Made by a program: the position numbers and the translations under genes
Source of the DNA: CAVTWS01 sp963732655
GTDB taxonomy: Bacteria > Actinomycetota > Acidimicrobiia > Acidimicrobiales > SHLQ01
Reading direction: 5' to 3'
NCBI GenBank assembly: GCA_963732655.1
Contig: CAVTAI010000017.1
Span: forward strand, 434,001 to 498,000
DNA: 64,000 bases
Shown: positions 58,569 through 64,000 of the stretch, one piece after another
Position numbering within the stretch: the first letter of the stretch is position 1
Layout of the letters: each line of letters begins with the position of its first letter
Notes under the pieces: generated by a model
What the model was told of the DNA's origin: nothing
Seen by the model: the letters and a program-made list of their open reading frames with translations, nothing else
The model's database searches: none

Positions 58569-59768
58569 TCAGGCCTCCTCGAGGCGGTAGAGACCCCCGC
58601 TGAGGGAGAGAACGTAGACCTCACCGACCGTATCGGTGGCGAAGGACGCCAGCTGCCCGCCGGGGACCTCGAGGTCGACCGCGACCGGCACGGGCGGGTT
58701 GCCGTCGTTGGCGGTGAGGCCCCAGACGATCGATGTGCAGTAGTCGCCGTACAGGTAGACGCCGTCGAGAGCGGGGATCGCCGCGCCCCGGTACACCACA
58801 CCACCGGTGATCGAACAGCCGTCGTCGTGGGAGTACTCGTGGACGGGCGAGACGACGACACCGGCGAGCTCACCGTCGCCCAGGTACGCGTGGGTGCCTT
58901 CGAAGCGGGGCCACCCGAAGTTGAGGAGTGGGCCGATCTGGCCCGCCCGGACGACGTCGATCTCCTCCCACGCGCCCTGCCCGACGTCGCCGATCCACAA
59001 GTCGCCGGTCGCCGGGTCGAACGAGTACCGCCATGGGTTGCGCAGTCCGATGGCCATGATCTCGGGGCGGCAGTCGGCGGGTGTGGGGGTGCAGGGGTTG
59101 GTGGCGGGCGCGAGCGCCTCGGTCGGCGCCGACCCGTCGATGCGGAGCATGGAGCCCAGCAGCGTCTGGGGGTTCTGGGCGTTGCCGAACTGATCGTCGG
59201 CTCCGCCGCCGTCGCCCATGCCGATCCACAGGAAGCCGTCCGGGCCGATGGCGAGATGCCCGCCGTTGTGGTTCGGCGCCGGTTGCTCGATCTCGAGGAG
59301 CACCTCTCCCCGGCCGGCGTCGAGGCTTCGGGTCGCCAGATCGATGGGGTAACGGGTGACGATGGTCTGTCCCTCGGGGCCGGTGGCGTTGGTGAACAGC
59401 AGCGTGCCGTCGGTGCTGATGGCGAGGCCGAGCAGGCCCCGCTCGCTCTCCGTGTCGGTCTGCTCGGACACGTCGAGCACGGGTTCTGACGCCTGCCCGG
59501 TGGTGAGGTCGAGCACCCGGATGCGGCCCGGTCGCTCGGCGACCCAGAGATCGTCGGGTGCGCCGGGGTGAGACGCGGCGGCGATGGGTTGGTCGAGTTC
59601 GGCCACCAGGGCGAGCGTCAACACCAACGGTTCGCCGGTGGCGGTCGTGACCTCTGGCGCCGGTTGCGTGTCGCCCGGCTCGGACCCGACCGGTTCGGTG
59701 TCGGTGCCGCAGGCCGCGACTCCGAGCGCGAGCGCGACGACGAGGGCGGTGAGCGGGGGAAGCCTCAC
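58569..59768 (-). CDS. PQQ-type sugar dehydrogenase (glucose/sorbosone dehydrogenase) lipoprotein
   Basis: A 399-residue beta-propeller enzyme of the Gdh/YliI family. The signal ends GVAACG (lipidated Cys near 20). The propeller has AAASHPGAPDDLWVAERPGRIRVLDL, NHNGGHLAIGPDGFLWIGMGDGGG (active His and calcium loop near 145-168), MAIGLRNPWRYSFDPATGDLWIGDVGQGAWEEID, and ALDGVYLYGDYC. It probably oxidises an aldose outside the cell, using PQQ if available; no PQQ synthesis gene is visible. GTG 59768 overlaps the end of the thioesterase gene. Confidence 0.88.
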   Translation of the reverse strand: MRLPPLTALVVALALGVAACGTDTEPVGSEPGDTQPAPEVTTATGEPLVLTLALVAELDQPIAAASHPGAPDDLWVAERPGRIRVLDLTTGQASEPVLDVSEQTDTESERGLLGLAISTDGTLLFTNATGPEGQTIVTRYPIDLATRSLDAGRGEVLLEIEQPAPNHNGGHLAIGPDGFLWIGMGDGGGADDQFGNAQNPQTLLGSMLRIDGSAPTEALAPATNPCTPTPADCRPEIMAIGLRNPWRYSFDPATGDLWIGDVGQGAWEEIDVVRAGQIGPLLNFGWPRFEGTHAYLGDGELAGVVVSPVHEYSHDDGCSITGGVVYRGAAIPALDGVYLYGDYCTSIVWGLTANDGNPPVPVAVDLEVPGGQLASFATDTVGEVYVLSLSGGLYRLEEA

Positions 59769-60547
59769 GCGGTCGCTCCGTTCGCTGCACCGCTGGTCGA
59801 CGGTGTGTCCTGGTCGTAGAGGAGCCATTCGTCCGCCCGGAACGGGCGGTGGAACCACATGGCGTGATCGAGGCTGGCGGGTTGGACATCGGGGCGCCAG
59901 GACCCGATCGGGTGTGGGGTCATGGCGGTGTCGAGCAAGGTGAGGTCCGAGGCGTAGGTGAGCACGATCGTATGGATCAACGGATCGTCGGGAAGGGTGC
60001 CGTTGGCCCGGAACCACACCTGCTGGTGGGGCGGTTGAGCGCGGTCGGCGAAGAACGGCGGTTCGGTGACGTAGCGCAGCTCGATGGGTCGCTCGATCAA
60101 CGCTCCCGCGGAGAGGAGGTCGGCGTTGGCGCGGAGGAGCTCGGTGCGGTCGGGCAGGCCCTCGGGCCGGACGACGTCTGGTGCCGACATCTGGAAGTCG
60201 AGGCCGTCCTCGTGGATGTGGAACGACGCCGCCAGGTTGAAGATGGCCCGGCCGTGCTGGATGGCGACGACCCGGCGGGTGCTGAACGAGCGGCCGTCAC
60301 GGATGCGGTCGACCTCGTAGAGGATCGGCACCTTCGGGTCGCCGGGGCGGAGGAAGTAGGCGTGCAGCGAGTGCACGGACCGCCTGTCGGTGTCGATGGT
60401 TCGCGCCGCAGCCACCAGCGCCTGCCCGGCCACCTGCCCACCGAAGACCCGCTGGCGGTCCTCTTCAGGGCTGCGGCCCCGGAAGATGTTCACCTCGATC
60501 GGCTCGAGGTCGAGCAGGTCCAGGAGCTCGTCGAGCGCGGCTGTCAC
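59765..60547 (-). CDS. tesB: Acyl-CoA thioesterase II (TesB)
   Basis: A 260-residue double-hotdog thioesterase. Family marks are FGGQVAGQALVAAART near residue 38, VHSLHAYFLRPGDPKVPILYEVDRIRDGRSFSTRRVVAIQHGRAIFNLAASFH near residues 65-115, and SLDHAMWFHRPFRADEWLLYDQ at the end, where the catalytic Asp lies. It hydrolyses medium- and long-chain acyl-CoA. The start is GTG 60547, with CATCAT exactly 6 bases upstream on the minus strand. It is divergent from the PaiB-like gene. Its stop overlaps the start of the sugar dehydrogenase gene. Confidence 0.9.
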   Translation of the reverse strand: MTAALDELLDLLDLEPIEVNIFRGRSPEEDRQRVFGGQVAGQALVAAARTIDTDRRSVHSLHAYFLRPGDPKVPILYEVDRIRDGRSFSTRRVVAIQHGRAIFNLAASFHIHEDGLDFQMSAPDVVRPEGLPDRTELLRANADLLSAGALIERPIELRYVTEPPFFADRAQPPHQQVWFRANGTLPDDPLIHTIVLTYASDLTLLDTAMTPHPIGSWRPDVQPASLDHAMWFHRPFRADEWLLYDQDTPSTSGAANGATA

Positions 60548-60601
60548 CCATCCATGATGGCCGGGCCGGCATGCTCGCCGGTGGCAGGCCATACTGCGAA
60601 C

Positions 60602-61213
60602 GTGCACGTGCCCGCGGCCGACCGCTCCTCCGGGCCCGACGAGTGGCGCCCCTTCGTGGCTGCGCAGGGGTTCGGTCACCTGGTGGCGGTCGGCCACGGA
60701 CGCGACCGCGCGGTCGTCGTGCCAACCCAGTTCGTGCTGCAGGACGATGAGGTGGTGCTGCACCTGGCCCGGCCGAGCCCGATCTGGTCGGCGATCGCCG
60801 AGAATCCCGTGGTCACGTTGTCGGTGGCCGGCGACTGGGCCTTCATCCCATCGGCGTGGAAGGCGGTCGGGGACGAAGACCCCCGGTGGGGCATCCCGAC
60901 CACGTACTACGCCGCTGTGCAGATCAGCGGTCCCGCCACCGTCATCGACGACACCGATGGCGTGGCTGACATCCTGCGGGCGTCATTGACCGAGCTGCAG
61001 CCGGCCGTCGATGTGGTCGACCCGCTCGAGCACGGCGCCAAGCTCCGGACCATCCGGGGACTGCGTCTGGCGATCGAGGACGTGGTGGCCAAGTTCAAGT
61101 TCGGCGGCAACGTCGACCGCGAGCATCGCGCCGCCAATGTCGACCGGTTGCGGCGGCGGGACGGCCCTGGTGATCGGGCGGCCGCAGATCACGTGATCCG
61201 TCGATCGCGGTGA
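60602..61213 (+). CDS. PaiB-like FMN-binding protein
   Basis: A 203-residue protein of the FMN-binding split-barrel/PaiB group. It has FVAAQGFGHLVAVGHGRDRAVVVPTQFVLQDDEVVLHLARPSPIW near the N-terminus, then VVTLSVAGDWAFIPSAWKAVG, then WGIPTTYYAAVQISGPATVI, as in pyridoxamine-oxidase-related flavin-binding proteins. PaiB relatives act as transcriptional repressors or flavin reductases; which applies here is unclear. GTG 60602 lies 6 bases after CATACT (60590-60595). It stands alone between two minus-strand blocks. Confidence 0.8.
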   Translation: MHVPAADRSSGPDEWRPFVAAQGFGHLVAVGHGRDRAVVVPTQFVLQDDEVVLHLARPSPIWSAIAENPVVTLSVAGDWAFIPSAWKAVGDEDPRWGIPTTYYAAVQISGPATVIDDTDGVADILRASLTELQPAVDVVDPLEHGAKLRTIRGLRLAIEDVVAKFKFGGNVDREHRAANVDRLRRRDGPGDRAAADHVIRRSR

Positions 61214-61229
61214 TCATGGCTCGGAGCGA

Positions 61230-61859
61230 TCAGCAGCCGGGACCGGTGCGGCGAAGAACCCGCAGCGAGCCGGTGGCCTCCAGCTCGGCGAAGGCGCCGG
61301 ACTCCATCGCCCGGCAGTAGATCTCGTACGGCGGCCGACCGCCGTCGGCTGGGTTCGGGAAGACGTCGTGGATGACGAGCAGCCCGCCGATGGTCACGTG
61401 GGGGACCCAGGTCTCGTAATCCCGATGCGCCGGTTCGGTGCCGTGACCGCCGTCGATGAACAACAGGGCGAGGGGGATGCTCCACACGGCGCCCACGGTC
61501 GGCGAGTCCCCGACGAGGGCGACCACGGTGCCTTCCAGCTCGGCGTCGAAGATGGTCCGGCGGAACCGGGGCAGGGTGTCGATGCGGCCGACTTCAGGGT
61601 CGACGAGGTCCGGTTCGTGCCACTCCCAGCCCGGCTGGTTCTCCTCGGAGCCCCGGTGGTGATCGAGGGCGAACAGCACCCGGCCCTGCTCGCGGGCGGC
61701 GGTGCCGAGGTAGACGGCCGACTTGCCGCAGTAGCTGCCGATCTCAAGGAGGGGGCCCGGAACGTCGAGCGATAGGGCGGCGGCGTGGAGGGCGAGCCCT
61801 TCGTCGGGCGGCATGAACCCTCGGGCGGCTTCGGCCCGCTGGCGCGGGGTTGGGTCCAT
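61230..61859 (-). CDS. Class I SAM-dependent methyltransferase (MDMPI/CmcI-like)
   Basis: A 209-residue methyltransferase with SAM motif LLEIGSYCGKSAVYLGTAA near residue 40, LFALDHHRGSEENQPGWEW, and ALLFIDGGHGTEPAHRDYETW, which matches the CmcI/Methyltransf_24 group that methylates sugars or small molecules. The rest has a standard Rossmann ending with VIHDVFPNPADGGRPPYEIY. It lies in a tight minus-strand group with a (alpha/alpha)6-type gene, a second methyltransferase and a glycosyltransferase, so a glycoconjugate-modifying function is inferred. Confidence 0.75.
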   Translation of the reverse strand: MDPTPRQRAEAARGFMPPDEGLALHAAALSLDVPGPLLEIGSYCGKSAVYLGTAAREQGRVLFALDHHRGSEENQPGWEWHEPDLVDPEVGRIDTLPRFRRTIFDAELEGTVVALVGDSPTVGAVWSIPLALLFIDGGHGTEPAHRDYETWVPHVTIGGLLVIHDVFPNPADGGRPPYEIYCRAMESGAFAELEATGSLRVLRRTGPGC

Positions 61860-61866
61860 CGCCGCG

Positions 61867-62958
61867 TCAGCTGTCGGTTCGGCCGGTGACGGGATCGTCG
61901 CGGTGCTCGACGTCGGTGTCGATGTCGAGCAAGGGAGGGAGCAGACGTTCGTCTGTGAAGAGCCCGGCGGCGGGCGAGGCGCCGGCCAGGGCGTCCGCGG
62001 CCAGCACCACCGCGGCCGAGGTGTACGTGCTCTTCTCGTCGACCGGGAAGTGCGATTCGTCCGGGTAGACGGTGCCGGTCCAGTAGCGACCGTCGTCGAG
62101 GCGCATGGATTGGGCGGCGGCGAACAACGCCAGGCCCTTCTCCCGCTCTCCGACACCGAGGTGGGCCATCGCGCACTCGCAGGTCTCAGCTGCGGTGACC
62201 CACGGGCGGTCGCTGACGCACCGCACGCCCTTGCCGGGCATGACGAACGTGTCGAACCGGGCGGCCAGGTGAGCACGCCCGGCGGCTCCCCGGAGGCTGC
62301 CGGCCAGGACTGGGTAGTACCAGTCCATCGCCCACCGGTGCTTCGGGGCGAAGGCGCCATCGGGCCGGGTACGCACGACGTGGGCGAGGCGACTGACGCT
62401 GAGCTCCCAATCCGGCCGCTCTTCGCCGAGTGCTCCGGCGATGGCCACCGCGCAGCGGAGACTGTGCGTCATCGACGACGAGCCGGTGAGCAGAGCGAAC
62501 GGCCACGGTGTGCCGTCGGGGTGGCGGGCCCAGAGGATCTCGCCCCGAGGCGTTTGCAGATCGAGCACCCAGGAGACGGCACGATCGACGACCGGCCACA
62601 TCGCTTCCAAGAACCCCCGGTCCGACGACACCAACCAGTGGTGCCACACGCCGGTGGCGACGTAGGCGATCACGTTGGCGTCGAACTTCGGGTCCTCGAT
62701 GTTCTCAGCGAGGTAGTACTGGTGCCAGGCGCCGTCGGGGAGCTGCGTGCCGACCAGCCAGTCGTACGCCCGCTCCGCTTCGGCGCGGTAGCCGGTGACC
62801 GCCAGCGCCATGGCTGCCTCGACGTGGTTCCACGGATCGGCATGGCCGCCGGGGATCCACGGGATCATGCCGTTCGGCAGCTGCCACTGGGCGATGGTGC
62901 CGGCGGTCTGGCACACCTGGGCGTGGGTGACCACGCCGGGGATGTCAAGCGTGGGCAT
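61867..62958 (-). CDS. Prenyltransferase/squalene-oxidase-like (alpha/alpha)6-barrel protein
   Basis: A 363-residue helical-barrel protein often annotated as prenyltransferase, without the DDxD or QW motif of a classical terpene cyclase. It has LPNGMIPWIPGGHADPWNHVEAAMALAVTGY, KFDANVIAYVATGVWHHWLVSSDRGFL, and GEILWARHPDGTPWPFALLTGSSSMTHSLRCAVAIAGALG, an internal helical repeat as in glycoside hydrolases that use a (alpha/alpha)6 barrel. Similar genes are found next to glycosyltransferases in actinobacterial genomes. The likely substrate is a sugar conjugate; enzymatic activity is unknown. The start overlaps the upstream methyltransferase gene by 14 bases. Confidence 0.6.
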   Translation of the reverse strand: MPTLDIPGVVTHAQVCQTAGTIAQWQLPNGMIPWIPGGHADPWNHVEAAMALAVTGYRAEAERAYDWLVGTQLPDGAWHQYYLAENIEDPKFDANVIAYVATGVWHHWLVSSDRGFLEAMWPVVDRAVSWVLDLQTPRGEILWARHPDGTPWPFALLTGSSSMTHSLRCAVAIAGALGEERPDWELSVSRLAHVVRTRPDGAFAPKHRWAMDWYYPVLAGSLRGAAGRAHLAARFDTFVMPGKGVRCVSDRPWVTAAETCECAMAHLGVGEREKGLALFAAAQSMRLDDGRYWTGTVYPDESHFPVDEKSTYTSAAVVLAADALAGASPAAGLFTDERLLPPLLDIDTDVEHRDDPVTGRTDS

Positions 62959-63730
62959 GGGACAGCTCCCGAGCCTCGGAGACGGGACGGGCCGGGGCGG
63001 GTTTGGTGGCGTACACCACCATGCTCTTCCCGAGCACCGGGTTGAGCAAACGCTCGGTCCACCGGGTGGTCCGCGGGTGCTTCATGATGTCCCACACCAG
63101 CAGCTTGTGATACGTGCGCACGGCGGCGTTGTCGTCGATCGGCTGGTTCGGCCCGGCGACGCATCGGATCCACCAGTACGGCGAATGCAGGGCGTGGGTG
63201 CGGTGGCGCTGGGTGGGGTGGAGCCCCACCATCTGGAGCTTGGCGTGGAGCTCGGCGACGGAATAGATGCGGACGTGGCCCCCGGTGACCGCCGGGGCGT
63301 GGTAGTCGTCCGACAGCGCCCAGCACACCCGTTCCGGGAGCCAGGCCGGCACGGTGATGGCCAGGGTGCCGCCGGGGCGCAGGACCCGGGCCAGCTCGTG
63401 GAAGGCGGCCAGGTCGTCGGGGATGTGCTCGAGCACTTCCGAGGCCATGACCCGGTCGAAGCTCGCGTCTGGGAACGGCAGGTTGGTCCCGTCGCCGCAC
63501 ACGGCCGTGGCGTACCGACCGACGGGTTCGCCACCCGGCAGCTCGCCGGCTTCAGCCATGCCGGCGGCGATGGCGCGGACCTGGCGCAGCTCGTCGGCCC
63601 CGAGGTCACACGCGACGACACGGGCGCCGCGCCGAAGCGCCTCGTAGGCGTGGCGGCCGAAGCCGCAGCCCAGGTCGAGGACGCGGTCGCCGGAGCGGAG
63701 GCCGAGGCGGTCGTAGTCGACGGTCAGCAC
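62945..63730 (-). CDS. SAM-dependent methyltransferase (UbiE/Methyltransf_11 type)
   Basis: A 261-residue methyltransferase. Motif I is VLDLGCGFGRHAYEALRRGARVVACDLG near residue 19, motif post-I and II are FDRVMASEVLEHIPDD near residue 90, and LRPGGTLAITVPAW near residue 112. The C-terminal 100 residues are specific and contain HSPYWWIRCVAG. The acceptor is unknown; the neighbours suggest a carbohydrate or lipid-linked glycan. It starts at GTG 63730, one base from the glycosyltransferase stop, so the two are in one transcript. Confidence 0.85.
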   Translation of the reverse strand: MLTVDYDRLGLRSGDRVLDLGCGFGRHAYEALRRGARVVACDLGADELRQVRAIAAGMAEAGELPGGEPVGRYATAVCGDGTNLPFPDASFDRVMASEVLEHIPDDLAAFHELARVLRPGGTLAITVPAWLPERVCWALSDDYHAPAVTGGHVRIYSVAELHAKLQMVGLHPTQRHRTHALHSPYWWIRCVAGPNQPIDDNAAVRTYHKLLVWDIMKHPRTTRWTERLLNPVLGKSMVVYATKPAPARPVSEARELSHAHA

Positions 63731-63731
63731 G

Positions 63732-64000
63732 TCAGCGTTTGGTTCCGAGGCGAGCGAAGGCCCGAGCCCGGAGACCGCCCTGGTCGGGGTGGTTCGGCCC
63801 GTGCGGATCGGCGGCGTACTCGTCGAGCAGCGCGTGGTACTGCTCGATCGTGGCATCGGCGGTGTGGCGCCAGCTCCACCGGTCGATCACGCGCTGACGC
63901 CCGGTCGATCCGACTCGGGCTCGGGCCTCGGGATCGGCCAGCGCGTCGCGGATGCAGGCGGCGAGGGCCTCGCTGTCGCCGGGCGGCACGAGGAAGCAGG
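63732..64000 (-). CDS. Group 1/4 glycosyltransferase, C-terminal part (5' end outside window)
   Basis: The last 89 residues of a GT-B glycosyltransferase (GT4 type): VPPGDSEALAACIRDALADPEARARVGSTGRQRVIDRWSW then TADATIEQYHALL. The upstream catalytic part lies beyond base 64000. The conserved pattern PPGDSEALAACI after the donor-binding site fits a nucleotide-sugar-dependent enzyme. It heads the minus-strand group of methyltransferase and barrel genes just described and is cotranscribed with them. Confidence 0.8.
   Translation of the reverse strand, partial: CFLVPPGDSEALAACIRDALADPEARARVGSTGRQRVIDRWSWRHTADATIEQYHALLDEYAADPHGPNHPDQGGLRARAFARLGTKR

Overview
The window looks like chromosome of a high-G+C actinobacterium, most likely class Acidimicrobiia (inferred from gene content and order; no marker search was run). 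Pointers are the folB-folK-panC-nadC-coaX-lysS run near clpC, radA-disA, the DUF3263/LytR_C pair, HemQ of the coproporphyrin route, GpgS, a PAC2 proteasome-chaperone protein, an orphan groEL behind CIRCE, and frequent GTG starts. No transposase, integrase, phage gene or CRISPR array was seen.

Layout. 1-6394: cofactor genes for folate (folB end, folK), pantothenate/CoA (panC, coaX) and NAD (nadC), then lysS. 6547-8564: a small sigma factor with a membrane partner. 8578-10996 (minus): MFS exporter and polyprenyl diphosphate synthase. 11261-13795: clpC. 13945-25919: two tandem membrane HD-GYP proteins with cadherin-like outer domains, an LppM/HAD fusion, radA, disA, and two tandem zinc-ribbon/membrane/beta-rich proteins. 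25998-28830: Thr/Pro-rich exported proteins, a ferric-reductase-like membrane protein and a Crp-type regulator. 28921-31972: ispDF, rlmB, a TSUP permease. 32009-33188: a nucleotidyltransferase/XRE pair abutting tRNA-Thr. 33355-40094: DUF3263, LytR_C, glycerate kinase, gpgS, a MoaD-like protein, CIRCE-groEL, fdhD, hemQ. 40186-45936: a Liv-type ABC importer with a convergent binding protein. 46066-51870: amtB behind a GlnR-like operator, glnD, Nudix, alpha/beta hydrolase. 52064-64000: PAC2, GNAT, DinB-like, a molybdopterin oxidoreductase, a CrtC/AttH-like protein, lytic transglycosylase, sugar dehydrogenase, acyl-CoA thioesterase, a PaiB-like flavoprotein, and a methyltransferase/glycosyltransferase group.

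Themes. Nitrogen: branched-chain amino acid import, ammonium transport, PII uridylyltransferase and a GlnR-like box array. Cyclic dinucleotides: a c-di-AMP synthase 3 kb from two membrane HD-GYP hydrolases. Molybdoenzymes: fdhD and a formate-dehydrogenase-like enzyme. Many genes show a -10-like TAnnnT or CAnnnT hexamer exactly 6-7 bases before the start codon, which points to leaderless mRNAs and was used to choose starts.

Quality. Seven genes, several normally essential, carry eight apparent frameshifts in G/C-rich tracts (nadC, MFS, the 26720 gene, ispF twice, glycerate kinase, glnD, lytic transglycosylase). Residual sequencing error is more likely than decay. No gene-free stretch exceeds 300 bases. 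The three sizeable gaps between convergent genes (44299-44556, 51871-52063, 53424-53614) hold structured repeats.
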